Position numbers and translations under genes: made by a program. From the NCBI GenBank assembly GCA_965232405.1, contig OZ246966.1:3286001-3350000 (forward strand): DNA of 64,000 nucleotides, in the 5' to 3' direction. The notes under the pieces are model-generated. The model worked only from the letters and a program-made list of their open reading frames with translations. It was not told where the DNA came from and made no database searches. Shown piece after piece: positions 25,502 to 33,799 of the stretch (positions are counted from its first letter, which is position 1; each line of letters opens with the position of its first letter). The DNA comes from RCIO01 sp965232405. GTDB lineage: Bacteria; Pseudomonadota; Alphaproteobacteria; Rhizobiales; Rhizobiaceae.

Positions 25502-26428
25502 TCAGACAAGTGTCACGACATATAGGACATAGGCCGCCAGCATGGCGATGCCGACTGGTCTACCGGCGGGCACGCGCCCGAATCCCAGTATCGCGGCGGC
25601 TATTGCTGCGCCCAGCATCACCCACATATCGACGCTGATCACATGGCCGTCGACGGCGACAGGCGTGATCAGCGCCGTGAGTCCCATGATGCCCATGATG
25701 TTGAATATGTTCGACCCGACAATGTTGCCGATCGCGATCGCCGAACTCCTGCGCACCGCAGCAACGATCGTGGTCGCCAGTTCCGGCAGAGATGTGCCGA
25801 TGGCGATCACGGTGAGACCGATCACCGTATCGGGCACATTGAAGGCCTCAGCCACGCCAACCGCGCCATTCACCGTCAGTTGCGCCGCAATCGGCAGCCC
25901 GATCAGGCCGCCAATGAGAAATGCGGCAACGCGCTTCGGTGCGTGGTGCACGGCACGGTCAGCCTGTCCGTTCCGTGCCGCCCGTCGCGCGGCCCACACC
26001 TGCCAGGACACGAAAGCACTCAGCGAGAGAAAAAGGAGAAGACCGTCGATCCGGCCAACCTGCCCGCTGGTCATCATCACCATGAATACGGCGGTGATGG
26101 CGAGCATCACGGTCAGGTTTCGCCGCAGGCCCGGCCCGTCGGAATGGATCGGCTGCAGCAATGCCGGCACGCCGATCACCAGAAGTACGTTGGCGATATT
26201 GGAGCCCACCACATTGCCGATCGCAATGCCCGGCGCGCCCGACAGTGCAGCCTGAACCGAAATCAGGAGTTCGGGCAATGATGTGCCGGCCGACACCACG
26301 GTGAGGCCGATGACCAGCGGCGAGACGCCCAGATTTTCAGCTGCCTGCACTGCGCCGCGCACCAGAAAATCGCCTGAAACGATAAGCAGTGCGAGGCCGG
26401 CGGCGAGCAGGAGAAGGCTGAGTAACAT
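25502..26428 (-). CDS. Calcium/sodium (cation/proton) antiporter, CaCA family
   Basis: This 308-residue integral membrane protein has the two inverted alpha repeats of the CaCA superfamily: GTSLPELLISV...GNVVGSNIANVLLVIG in the first half and GTSLPELATTI...GNIVGSNIFNIMGIMG in the second, which form the ion-binding site. About ten hydrophobic helices and a basic cytoplasmic loop (RRAARNGQADRAVHHAPKR) in the middle fit the YrbG/NCX-like bacterial branch. It probably exports Ca2+ in exchange for Na+ or H+. It is the first gene of the leftward run towards uvrC. Confidence 0.93.
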   Translation of the reverse strand: MLLSLLLLAAGLALLIVSGDFLVRGAVQAAENLGVSPLVIGLTVVSAGTSLPELLISVQAALSGAPGIAIGNVVGSNIANVLLVIGVPALLQPIHSDGPGLRRNLTVMLAITAVFMVMMTSGQVGRIDGLLLFLSLSAFVSWQVWAARRAARNGQADRAVHHAPKRVAAFLIGGLIGLPIAAQLTVNGAVGVAEAFNVPDTVIGLTVIAIGTSLPELATTIVAAVRRSSAIAIGNIVGSNIFNIMGIMGLTALITPVAVDGHVISVDMWVMLGAAIAAAILGFGRVPAGRPVGIAMLAAYVLYVVTLV

Positions 26429-26719
26429 GGGAACCGGGGTTGGAGCGCTTCCCCCTATATAGAAGCTGCTTGCGCCCAGTCCAACGGCAGGGTGCGCAAG
26501 GCCCTGACACTCCTGCCAGGGCCATGTTGCTGAAATGCAACGTCAAATTTGCGCCTTAAATCCGCCAGCGAAACTTCAATTTTCGGGTGCGCTTCTGCCG
26601 CATTCGGCAACGACATTCGCCGCCAGCCAATCGCGACGGTCGAGAAACATCGAACCGCTCCGAGCGGTCTTTGTGGATCGGGGGTCCGTATTTCGTACCA
26701 TGATCAAGGAGAAGGACAG
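26429..26719. other. Divergent region between the antiporter and the Omp25-like gene
   Basis: No coding signal is seen in these 291 bases. A perfect inverted repeat ACCGCT-CCG-AGCGGT occurs at 26655-26669, about 50 bases before the porin ATG, and would form a hairpin in its leader RNA. A strong AAGGAGAAGGA ribosome-binding site precedes the ATG. Confidence 0.5.
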
Positions 26720-27388
26720 ATGACAGCCAGGATTTCCAAGAGCCGGATCGCGGCACTGGCAACCGGCATTGCGGTGCTCTTTGCTACCGCGCCTGTGTAT
26801 GCGGCAGACGTTGTTTATGAAGAGCCACCGGCACCTCAGCCCGCGCCGCTGGAAAATCCGCCCGTGGCCAGCTGGGCCGGGCCGTATCTCGGTCTTTATA
26901 GCGGCTATGGTTTCGGCGGCCGCACAACCGGCGCGACAGGTGGAACCATCAACACCAATGGCTGGTTGTTTGGCGGCTTCGGCGGCTACAATTTCCAGTC
27001 GGACGCGTTCGTCTACGGTGTCGAGGGTGACTTCGGCTACAACGGCATGAATGGCGGCAACGGCACGACCTATTCGCGTCGCGGCCTTGAAGGCTCGCTG
27101 CGTGCCCGCTTGGGCTATGCGGTGGCCGACCCGATTCTGCTCTACGCCACCGCTGGTGGCGCCGCTTCGGCACAGCGCATCTATGATGCGGCCGGCACGG
27201 CAACCGGAACCGCGCTCGGCTGGACGGCTGGCGCCGGTATGGACGCCAAGCTCACCGATAACGTTTTCGGTCGGGTCGAGTACCGCTACACCGATTTCGG
27301 TGCGCGCACGCTTAACACCGGTTCCGGCCCGCAGTCGATCTCGAACTCCGATCACCGAGTTCTTCTCGGTATCGGCATGAAGTTCTGA
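26720..27388 (+). CDS. Omp25/Omp31-like outer-membrane beta-barrel protein
   Basis: This is a 222-residue protein with a signal peptide ending VYA|AD. The mature start ADVVYEEPPAPQPAPLENPPV is the proline-rich lead-in common to rhizobial and Brucella Omp25/31 and RopB-type proteins. It is followed by SWAGPYLGLYSGYGFGG and alternating aromatic strands, YGVEGDFGYNG, GSLRARLGYAV, and a C-terminal FGRVEYRYTDFG...HRVLLGIGMKF ending in Phe, the usual barrel insertion signal. A strong ribosome-binding site and a perfect terminator frame it as a highly expressed single gene. Confidence 0.92.
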   Translation: MTARISKSRIAALATGIAVLFATAPVYAADVVYEEPPAPQPAPLENPPVASWAGPYLGLYSGYGFGGRTTGATGGTINTNGWLFGGFGGYNFQSDAFVYGVEGDFGYNGMNGGNGTTYSRRGLEGSLRARLGYAVADPILLYATAGGAASAQRIYDAAGTATGTALGWTAGAGMDAKLTDNVFGRVEYRYTDFGARTLNTGSGPQSISNSDHRVLLGIGMKF

Positions 27389-27411
27389 TCGTCGCAGAAC
27401 CAGTGAAATTG

Positions 27412-27439
27412 AAAAGCCGGCCTTCGGGCCGGCTTTTTT
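27412..27439 (+). terminator. Rho-independent terminator after the Omp25-like gene
   Basis: The stem GCCGGCC / GGCCGGC with loop TTCG is flanked by AAAA and TTTTTT. It begins 24 bases after the stop. With the flanking A and T runs it could also serve the convergent gene at 27448. Confidence 0.93.
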
Positions 27440-27447
27440 GTGCGGTT

Positions 27448-28053
27448 TCAGGCAGTGGCCTGCGGCAGCAGCCCTGTCAGTTCCGGGAACTTGTCGTCGA
27501 AGCGTTTCGCCCAGCGCACCAGCTTGGAGCGTCCGCGTTCCCACTGGCCCTCGAAGCGCAGCGACAGATAGGCAAGCACCACACGAAACGCGATGTGCCC
27601 TGCGGTGATCTTCTTCGGCAGTTTGGGCGGTTGCGCATTCAGCGCATCAAGCGCGCGCATCGCCTTCGTCCACTGCTTGTTCAGCCACTCCTGATGCACG
27701 ATCTCCTGGGGCCGGAAACGGCGCTCATAAACATGCGCCAGGAGGCAGTCGCAAATGCCGTCGGCCAGCGCCTCAAGCCGTTCGGATTCGGTGCGTTTGG
27801 CGGCATTGCGCGGGAAGAGCGCGTTGCGTGACACCCGGTTCAGATATTGCGTGATGGCGCGGCTGTCGTAGATGCTCTCGCCCTCGTCGGTGATGAAAAC
27901 CGGTATCTTGCCGAGCGGGTTGTCGGCCAGGAAGTCGGCAGACGGGTTGTTCGTATCGGTTGCCACGCTCTCATAGCCGATGCCGGCATAGGTCGCGGCC
28001 ATGCGGACCTTGGCGCTATAGGGCGACGGCAGAAAATAGCGGATCTTGGGCAT
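27448..28053 (-). CDS. Glutathione S-transferase family protein (second copy)
   Basis: This 201-residue protein starts MPKIRYFLPSPYSAKVRMA, with Ser or Tyr in the active-site turn (SPYS, residues 10-13), then NPLGKIPVFITDEGESIYDSRAI, the cis-Pro and SRAI glutathione-binding elements. The helical C-terminal half contains a WERGRSKLVRWAKRFDDKFP ending. It is a typical bacterial glutathione transferase of unknown substrate, unrelated closely to the copy at 17124. It follows the RNase T2 gene (33 bases apart, same strand). Confidence 0.88.
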   Translation of the reverse strand: MPKIRYFLPSPYSAKVRMAATYAGIGYESVATDTNNPSADFLADNPLGKIPVFITDEGESIYDSRAITQYLNRVSRNALFPRNAAKRTESERLEALADGICDCLLAHVYERRFRPQEIVHQEWLNKQWTKAMRALDALNAQPPKLPKKITAGHIAFRVVLAYLSLRFEGQWERGRSKLVRWAKRFDDKFPELTGLLPQATA

Positions 28054-28086
28054 GTCGGATGTCCTGGTTGATGGCGAATGGCCGGG

Positions 28087-28755
28087 TTATGGCGCCTGTG
28101 GCACCGAAAGGTTTGAGGCGGTGCAACCGCGCCTGTCGATGTACGGACACGCGCGGAAGTCCAGTTCCTTCGTCAGGCAGATGCGCACTTCCACAAGCCG
28201 CCCCGATTTGCAGCTGACCGCGATGCCGTTGCTTTGCAATCCCGGATTGGCGGCAATGAAGATTGTCTCCACCACTTCCGCTGATCCTCGGCGCGGACCT
28301 TCGGCATCCCTGAGAACGGTTGGAATGGTAATCCGGTTGAAGGCTTCCCGCGTCGCTTCCAGATAGTCTGCTTGCGACAGCCCGGTGCAGCTTCCGTGCT
28401 TGCGCCATTGATGTCCGACCAGGCCGGGCGACGGCATGATGTCGATGACGGTATCCACCAGCCTGTTCGGCACCCGGTCCGGATCCGATGTCGGGCAATA
28501 TTCGGGATAGCCGCGCTCGAATTGCGGCCACAGCCCGTGCGCGATGAAAGCCAGGTCGCGGTCAGGCGCGCATTGCATCCGGTTGGCGTTTTCACCCTCG
28601 ATGGCGCAATAGCTTGGCGACCACGACAGCGACATCACGTAGAAATCGAAACCGGTGCCCTGTGAAGCAGCGTCATTGTCGATTGGTTGCGCAGATGCAG
28701 CGCCTGTCAGAGCAAGTCCCGCCAGCAGCGGCAGCGCCTTGAAGAATGGTCTCAT
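28087..28755 (-). CDS. Exported ribonuclease T2 family protein
   Basis: RNase T2 enzymes cleave single-stranded RNA through a 2',3'-cyclic intermediate and act outside the cytoplasm. From ATG 28755 the protein has 222 residues with a signal peptide ending ASA|QP. The first active-site block is FIAHGLWPQ (His73, Trp76) and the second HQWRKHGSC (Lys119, His120); in the second block the usual Glu (HEWxKHG) is Gln116. Six or more cysteines suit a disulfide-bonded secreted enzyme. The gene lies 19 bases downstream of another exported-protein gene, so the two are probably co-transcribed. Confidence 0.9.
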   Translation of the reverse strand: MRPFFKALPLLAGLALTGAASAQPIDNDAASQGTGFDFYVMSLSWSPSYCAIEGENANRMQCAPDRDLAFIAHGLWPQFERGYPEYCPTSDPDRVPNRLVDTVIDIMPSPGLVGHQWRKHGSCTGLSQADYLEATREAFNRITIPTVLRDAEGPRRGSAEVVETIFIAANPGLQSNGIAVSCKSGRLVEVRICLTKELDFRACPYIDRRGCTASNLSVPQAP

Positions 28756-28774
28756 GAAGTGGTGCCGGTTCCGC

Positions 28775-29212
28775 CTATCGCAGCACGCGGCAGCGTCCGC
28801 CATAGACCAGCCAGCGGTCGAAGCCCGATATGCAGAACTCGACATTGGAGCCGATGCCGGCAAAGCCCATCGGGTCTTCGATCAGGTACCACATGGAACG
28901 CCGACGCCCGTCCGAGAGGTCGACCGAGCCGTGGCAATAGCGGCGCGAAATCGGATGCCGCTCACTTTTCGGGTGAAAGCGCTTCTGGCCAAGGCGCGAA
29001 TAGCCGACAATCTCGACATCGGGCAGATGTGGCACATGCCTAACCTGATAGCGGAAGCGATGGGAGATTTTCGCCAGCACCCGCTGATCGGAACAGGCTC
29101 CCGGGTCGGAGGCGGCAACGCCGCGCACCAAGTCGGCTGCCTGCGCATCAGGCGTCATTGTGCCGAGCCCGGCAAGAGCAGCGACAATCATGATACTGAG
29201 AAGGTGTTTCAT
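28775..29212 (-). CDS. Hypothetical exported protein with four cysteines
   Basis: This 145-residue protein starts at ATG 29212 with a signal peptide (MKHLLSIMIVAALAGLGTM, cleavage near AQA|AD). The mature part of about 120 residues has four cysteines (ACSDQ, YCHGS, FCISG, RCRVL), rich Arg and His content, and the segments VEIVGYSRLGQ and WYLIEDPMGFAGIGSNVEFCISGFDRW. I do not recognise a named family. Pairing with an RNase T2 gene 19 bases downstream suggests the products share an extracytoplasmic location. It diverges from the PilZ-like gene at 29433. Confidence 0.75.
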   Translation of the reverse strand: MKHLLSIMIVAALAGLGTMTPDAQAADLVRGVAASDPGACSDQRVLAKISHRFRYQVRHVPHLPDVEIVGYSRLGQKRFHPKSERHPISRRYCHGSVDLSDGRRRSMWYLIEDPMGFAGIGSNVEFCISGFDRWLVYGGRCRVLR

Positions 29213-29349
29213 CGAACCGCCCAACCTGTGAAAACGCCGCTTCCGGGTGCGGCGACACTGTGTCCGCTGCCTGTCGCGGGGTCAAGTTGGGAACCGGCGG
29301 CACAGTCAGCTTGCCGGCGCTCGAAGTGTGTTCCCGGCCTTACTTCATT

Positions 29350-29365
29350 CGCTCAAATGCGCGGC
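29350..29365 (+). promoter_or_regulatory. Shared upstream motif of the tandem PilZ-like genes, copy 1
   Basis: The sequence CGCTCAAATGCGCGGC lies 83 bases before the ATG at 29433. It recurs with one change before the second gene, at 29788. Confidence 0.5.
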
Positions 29366-29432
29366 TTTCGCTTAATAGCCGGCCAACATGCCTTCTATAG
29401 TTTCGGTCCCGAATGTCCTTCGGGGAACCGAC

Positions 29433-29747
29433 ATGAAAGGTGCAGAGCTGGGGAAAAGCGGTCGATGCCGGATACGGGTGAAAATCCGCGCCCGCGGCCG
29501 TGACATTGGCGGCTACGTGGTCCAGCTTTTCGACGACGGGATCGAACTCCTCACCGATCAGGTCGAAGGCATCTGGACCGGTGACGCTGTCGAGATTGTC
29601 GGTACCGAATTTGGCCCCGTGACGGGCACTGCCCGCTGGCGCGTGCCGCGAAGGCTGGGCGTCAAGTTCCGCGACATTTCCGAAGCCGAGGCCGGTCTGC
29701 GCGATCTGTGGCGCTTTGCCAGCCAGGCAGGCCGGGGGCGTACATAG
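29433..29747 (+). CDS. PilZ-like protein with degenerate cyclic-di-GMP motif
   Basis: This 104-residue protein starts at ATG 29433, preceded by GGGGA. It aligns along its whole length with the next gene (IRARGRDIGGYVVQLFDDGIELL..., EGIWTGDAVEIVGTEFGPVTGTARWR..., LGVKFRDIS) and so shares the PilZ barrel. The second binding motif, normally [D/N]xSxxG, reads QLFDDG and lacks the Ser, and the RxxxR motif is shifted, so binding of cyclic-di-GMP is doubtful. It could be a partner or a regulator that has lost ligand control. An in-frame ATG 15 codons upstream is possible. Confidence 0.78.
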   Translation: MKGAELGKSGRCRIRVKIRARGRDIGGYVVQLFDDGIELLTDQVEGIWTGDAVEIVGTEFGPVTGTARWRVPRRLGVKFRDISEAEAGLRDLWRFASQAGRGRT

Positions 29748-29787
29748 CCTCGCCCAAACGGTTTGGTTAAGTCTTTCTTGCCACAGT

Positions 29788-29803
29788 CGTTCAAATGCGC
29801 GGC
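29788..29803 (+). promoter_or_regulatory. Shared upstream motif of the tandem PilZ-like genes, copy 2
   Basis: CGTTCAAATGCGCGGC, 15 of 16 bases identical to copy 1, lies 78 bases before the ATG at 29866. The equal spacing suggests it was duplicated with the gene or is a common control site. Confidence 0.5.
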
Positions 29804-29865
29804 ACTGACTTCAGCGGGTTCTAATTCAATGCTGCTATGCAGGTTCCGTCTTTAGCCAGGCGGGG

Positions 29866-30177
29866 ATGGGCATGACCTGGGACAAGAGGGGAAACGACCG
29901 GCACCGGTGCAGGATGCGCGTGCGCATTCACGCGCGCGGACGCGTCTATCATGGCCATGTCCTCAACATATCCAGGGGCGGCATGCGTATGACGACGGAC
30001 GAGATCGCCGAGATCTGGACCGGCGACGACATTGAGGTCGTGAGTCCGGAATTGGGCGCCATGACAGGTGTCGCACGCTGGCGCGCACCCGGCGAGCTTG
30101 GCATCAAGTTCCACAATTCGGCCTACAATGCCGGCAACCTCAACGCCATCTGGCGGCGCATGCAGATGCCGGCCTAG
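29866..30177 (+). CDS. PilZ-domain protein, likely cyclic-di-GMP receptor
   Basis: This 103-residue single-domain PilZ protein has the RxxxR motif (RHRCR, near residues 12-16) and NISRGG (the [D/N]xSxxG motif), the residues that hold a cyclic-di-GMP dimer in the family. The barrel continues with EIWTGDDIEVVSPELGAMTGVARWR and LGIKFHNS. A second ATG two codons in has better spacing from GGGG and may be the true start. It lies in tandem with the degenerate homologue at 29433, 118 bases away, and converges with rlmJ. Confidence 0.87.
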   Translation: MGMTWDKRGNDRHRCRMRVRIHARGRVYHGHVLNISRGGMRMTTDEIAEIWTGDDIEVVSPELGAMTGVARWRAPGELGIKFHNSAYNAGNLNAIWRRMQMPA

Positions 30178-30196
30178 TGCGTCGCATCCGCGATAC

Positions 30197-31036
30197 TCAT
30201 TCCGCAAATTCGATCTGGAACCTGCCTGACTGCTCGGCCATGAGGCCGGTCAGCACCGGCAGGATTGTGCGCATCTCGGACTCGAGCGGGTAGGGCGGGT
30301 TGACCACCACGAGACCCGAACCGTCGAAGCGCGGTTCGGGCGAAGGCGCACGAATTTCCAGAGAAAGGTCCAGAACCTTTGGAATGCCTGCTTCAGCCAG
30401 TCTCTTGCGAAACCTGTCCACTTCCTTGCGATCCTTGATCGGATACCACAGCGCATAGACACCGCCCGGCCAACGGCCCAAGGCGCGTTGCAGGCCATCG
30501 AGCAGCCTGTCGAATTCGCCCTTTTCCTCGAATGGAGGGTCGACGAGCACCAGCCCGCGATTTTCCTTGGGCGGCAGATGCGCGCCGAGCGCCAGCCAGC
30601 CGTCGAGTTCGATAATCCGTGCCTGGTAGTCACCCTCGAAGCGCGCTTTCAGCGTCGCGGCGTCGTCGGGGTGTTTCTCGATTGCCGTCAGCCGGTCCTG
30701 CTTGCGAAGCAGATGCCGCGCGATTGCCGGCGAACCGGGGTAGTATTGCAGCCCGCCATTCGGGTTCATAGTCCGGACCGCATCGAGATATGGCGCGAGC
30801 AGTGCCGCCGCCTCCGATGGCAATTTGGCATCGAGCAATTTGCCAATGCCGCCCTGCCATTCTCCTGTCTTCTGCGCTTCCTTGGATGACAGATCGTACA
30901 CGCCAATGCCCGCATGCGTGTCGATGACGCGGAAGGCTTTGTCCTTGCGTTTCAGATAATCGACGATGCGCGCCAGTGCGGTGTGCTTCATCACGTCGGC
31001 GAAATTCCCGGCATGGTAGGCGTGGCGGTAGTTCAT
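30197..31036 (-). CDS. rlmJ: 23S rRNA A2030 N6-methyltransferase
   Basis: RlmJ methylates A2030 of 23S rRNA and, in E. coli, was first described as needed to use external DNA as nutrient. The 279-residue protein opens MNYRHAYHAGNFADVMKH, the unmistakable family start, and carries VIDTHAGIGVYDL (SAM-binding motif I) and VLVDPPFEEKGEFDRL, the DPPF catalytic motif IV. It is divergent from the molybdopterin oxidoreductase at 31181 and converges with the PilZ gene. Confidence 0.96.
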   Translation of the reverse strand: MNYRHAYHAGNFADVMKHTALARIVDYLKRKDKAFRVIDTHAGIGVYDLSSKEAQKTGEWQGGIGKLLDAKLPSEAAALLAPYLDAVRTMNPNGGLQYYPGSPAIARHLLRKQDRLTAIEKHPDDAATLKARFEGDYQARIIELDGWLALGAHLPPKENRGLVLVDPPFEEKGEFDRLLDGLQRALGRWPGGVYALWYPIKDRKEVDRFRKRLAEAGIPKVLDLSLEIRAPSPEPRFDGSGLVVVNPPYPLESEMRTILPVLTGLMAEQSGRFQIEFAE

Positions 31037-31180
31037 GTTGGTGGTCCGGTTCTGACTTTCGCCTTGTCGCGCGGTGTTAGATCAAAATCGAACGTCAATT
31101 TCGTTCCACTGACCCTGGCGCAATCGACTTTGGTTGCCGGTCTCTACACTCTTCGGCGGAAAGCCGGTAGGTTCCGCGCC

Positions 31181-33316
31181 ATGAACGTTTCGGCCAAAAT
31201 TCACGAATCATCCGCGCGCATCACCATCGGCCATTCGGCCTGCCCGCATGATTGCCCGTCCACCTGTGCGCTCGACGTCGAGGTGCTGGACGGCAGCCGC
31301 ATCGGCCGCGTCCACGGGGCGAAGGACAACAGCTACACGGACGGCGTCATCTGCGCCAAGGTCGCGCGTTATGTCGAGCGCATCCATCATCCCGACCGGC
31401 TGCTGAAGCCGCTGGTCCGCTCCGGCGCCAAGGGCGGGGGTGGCTGGAAAGAGGCAAGTTGGGAAGCAGCGCTCGATCTTGTCGCCGAGAAGTTCATCGC
31501 GGCGGAGGAGAAGCACGGCTCCGAGACCGTCTGGCCCTATTTCTACGCCGGCACGATGGGGCTGGTTCAGCGCGATTCCATCGAGCGCCTGCGTCATGCC
31601 AAGAAATATTCCGGCTTCTTCGACACCATCTGCACCAATCTTGCCTGGACAGGCTGGGTCATGGGTGCCGGCAAGCTGGCCGGCGCCGACCCGCGTGAAA
31701 TGGCCAAGTCCGACTGCGTGGTGATCTGGGGCACCAACGCCGTGGTCACCCAGGTCAATGTGATGACCCATGCCGTGAAGGCCGGAAAGGAACGCGGCGC
31801 AAAGATCGTCGTCATCGACATCTACGACAACGCGACGATCAAGCAGGCCGATATGGGGCTGGTGCTGAAGCCCGGCACAGACGGAGCGCTGGCTTGTGCG
31901 GCCATGCATGTGCTTTTCCGCGATGGCCTTGCCGACCGGGCCTATCTCGAAAAATACACCGACGACCCGGCCGGGCTCGAAGCCCATCTGAAGACCCGCA
32001 CGCCCGAATGGGCCTCGGCGATCACCGGCCTGTCTGTCGAGGAAATCGAGGCCTTCGCCCGCCTTGTTGGCACGACGAAAAAGACCTTCTTCCGCCTCGG
32101 TTACGGTTTCGCGCGCCAGCGCAACGGCGCGGTGAACATGCATGCTGCCCTGTCCCTGGCGACCGTCACCGGCTGCTGGCAGTATGAGGGCGGCGGCGCA
32201 TTTCACTCCAATTCCGGCATCCTTAAGCTCGACAATGGCCTGTTGAAGGGCGCGAAGCTGCAGGATCCGCGCATCCGCCATCTCGACCAGTCGCGCATCG
32301 GCGCGGTACTCACCGGCGCGGAGGACGCGCTTTATGGCGGCCCGCCTGTCACGGCGATGCTGATCCAGAACACGAACCCGGCCAATGTCGCGCCCGAGCA
32401 GCGGTTGGTGAAACGCGGTTTCCTGCGCGAGGACCTGTTCACCTGCGTGCACGAGCAGTTCATGACCGACACGGCCAAACTCGCCGATGTCGTGCTTCCG
32501 GCCACCATGTTCATGGAGCATGACGACATCTACAAGGGTGGTGGCAACCAGCACGTCACGCTCGGGCCCAAACTGATCGACCCGCCCGAAGGCCCGCGTA
32601 CCAACCTCTATGTGATCGAGGAATTGGCGAGGCGCCTGGGCGTCGCCGACAAGCCGGGCTTCGGCATGAGCGAGCGGGAGCACATAGACGTTATGCTCAA
32701 GAGCCGCGATCTCGGCACCTTCGACACCTTCCGCGAGGAGCGCTGGGCCGATCTCCAGCCGCCATTCGATGAGGCGCATTTCATCTCCGGCTTCGGTCAC
32801 CGGAACGGCAAGTACCGCTTCCGGCCGGACTGGACCGGCACGCCCGCGCCGGGCAAGCCGCCGAAATCGATGGGCACGCAGGGCAGGTGGGCCGAGCTTC
32901 CCAAATTCCCCGACCATGTGGAGATGATCGAAACCGCCGATGCCGAGCACCCGTTCAGGCTGGCGACATCGCCGGCGCGCTCGTTCCTCAATTCCAGCTT
33001 CACCGAGACGCCGGGGTCGAAAAAGCGCGAAGGCCGTCCCGAACTCCTGGTCCACCCGCAGGATGCCGCAACACTCGGCTTTGCCGATGGCGACCGTGTC
33101 GAAATCGGCAATGTGCGCGGCGAAGTCGTGCTGCATGCAAGACTGTCGGATACCGTGCGGCCGGGCGTGGTCATCGCCGAGGGCATCTGGCCGAACTCGG
33201 CGCATGAGCGCGGTGAGGGCATCAACGTGCTCACCGGCTCAGACGCCGCAGCGCCCTATGGCGGCGCGGCCTTCCACGACAACAAGGTGTGGGTGCGGGT
33301 AGCGCAGTCTGCTTGA
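31181..33316 (+). CDS. Cytoplasmic molybdopterin oxidoreductase with 4Fe-4S motif, substrate unknown
   Basis: From ATG 31181 this is a 711-residue catalytic subunit of the DMSO-reductase superfamily. The N-terminal Fe-S motif has Cys21, Cys25, Cys29 and Cys58 (ACPHDCPSTC...VICAK). Molybdopterin-binding segments follow, including VIWGTNAVVTQVNVM, GRFxxGxx-like NGAVNMHAALSLATVTG and the C-terminal aspartate-decarboxylase-like domain (VHPQDAATLGFADGDRVEIGN). There is no signal or twin-arginine peptide, so it should stay in the cytoplasm. No electron-transfer or membrane subunit adjoins it. A biotin- or methionine-sulfoxide-reductase-like or dehydrogenase role is possible, but not decided. Confidence 0.9.
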   Translation: MNVSAKIHESSARITIGHSACPHDCPSTCALDVEVLDGSRIGRVHGAKDNSYTDGVICAKVARYVERIHHPDRLLKPLVRSGAKGGGGWKEASWEAALDLVAEKFIAAEEKHGSETVWPYFYAGTMGLVQRDSIERLRHAKKYSGFFDTICTNLAWTGWVMGAGKLAGADPREMAKSDCVVIWGTNAVVTQVNVMTHAVKAGKERGAKIVVIDIYDNATIKQADMGLVLKPGTDGALACAAMHVLFRDGLADRAYLEKYTDDPAGLEAHLKTRTPEWASAITGLSVEEIEAFARLVGTTKKTFFRLGYGFARQRNGAVNMHAALSLATVTGCWQYEGGGAFHSNSGILKLDNGLLKGAKLQDPRIRHLDQSRIGAVLTGAEDALYGGPPVTAMLIQNTNPANVAPEQRLVKRGFLREDLFTCVHEQFMTDTAKLADVVLPATMFMEHDDIYKGGGNQHVTLGPKLIDPPEGPRTNLYVIEELARRLGVADKPGFGMSEREHIDVMLKSRDLGTFDTFREERWADLQPPFDEAHFISGFGHRNGKYRFRPDWTGTPAPGKPPKSMGTQGRWAELPKFPDHVEMIETADAEHPFRLATSPARSFLNSSFTETPGSKKREGRPELLVHPQDAATLGFADGDRVEIGNVRGEVVLHARLSDTVRPGVVIAEGIWPNSAHERGEGINVLTGSDAAAPYGGAAFHDNKVWVRVAQSA

Positions 33317-33361
33317 ACTGCATTCTTCGCCGTCAGCCCAAAGCCGTCACGTGCTGTGGGC

Positions 33362-33796
33362 TCAGCTCAGTTCCTGCGCGAGGCCGATGAGGATCCCTTC
33401 CGGTCCACGGATGTAGCAGAGCCGGTAGACGTCGTGATAATCGACCACTTCGCCGACCAGTTCGGCCCGTTTGCCGAGCTTCTTCAGCGTCTCGTCGAGA
33501 TCGTCCACGGCGAACATGACGCGCAGATAGCCCAGAGCGTTCACCGGGGCGTTACGGTTGTCCGCGATCACCGCTGGTCGGATGAAGCGGGAGAGTTCGA
33601 GCCGACCGTGGCCGTCCGGCGTGCGCATCATCGCGATCTCGACATGCTGGTCGCCGAGGCCGGTCACGCGTCCGGCCCATTCGCCCTCGATCATGGCCCG
33701 TCCTTCGAGATCGAGGCCGAGTTCGAGAAAGAAGTCGACTGTCGCGTCGAGGTCCTCGACGACGATCCCGACATTGTCCATCCGCTTGATTGCCAT
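33362..33796 (-). CDS. VOC-superfamily (glyoxalase/bleomycin-resistance fold) protein
   Basis: This 144-residue protein has the paired beta-alpha-beta-beta-beta modules of the VOC fold: MDNVGIVVEDLDATVDFFLELG at the start and LGYLRVMFAVDDLDETLKKLGKR in the second half, ending YIRGPEGILIGLAQEL. The first metal-ligand position, usually His, is Asn8, so it may not bind metal in the standard way. Members include lyases, dioxygenases and binding proteins; no substrate can be named. It lies 3 bases after the DUF1801 gene at 33800, probably in one unit. Confidence 0.83.
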   Translation of the reverse strand: MAIKRMDNVGIVVEDLDATVDFFLELGLDLEGRAMIEGEWAGRVTGLGDQHVEIAMMRTPDGHGRLELSRFIRPAVIADNRNAPVNALGYLRVMFAVDDLDETLKKLGKRAELVGEVVDYHDVYRLCYIRGPEGILIGLAQELS

Positions 33797-33799
33797 GCG

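Noticed and set aside
31208..33205. 665-codon open frame antisense to the molybdopterin oxidoreductase
   Set aside because: A high-GC shadow: no family motif, and composition typical of the complement of a strongly biased gene.
33336..33363. AGCCCA...TGGGCT inverted repeat as terminator after the oxidoreductase
   Set aside because: The stem is only 6 bases with a long loop and no T-run.
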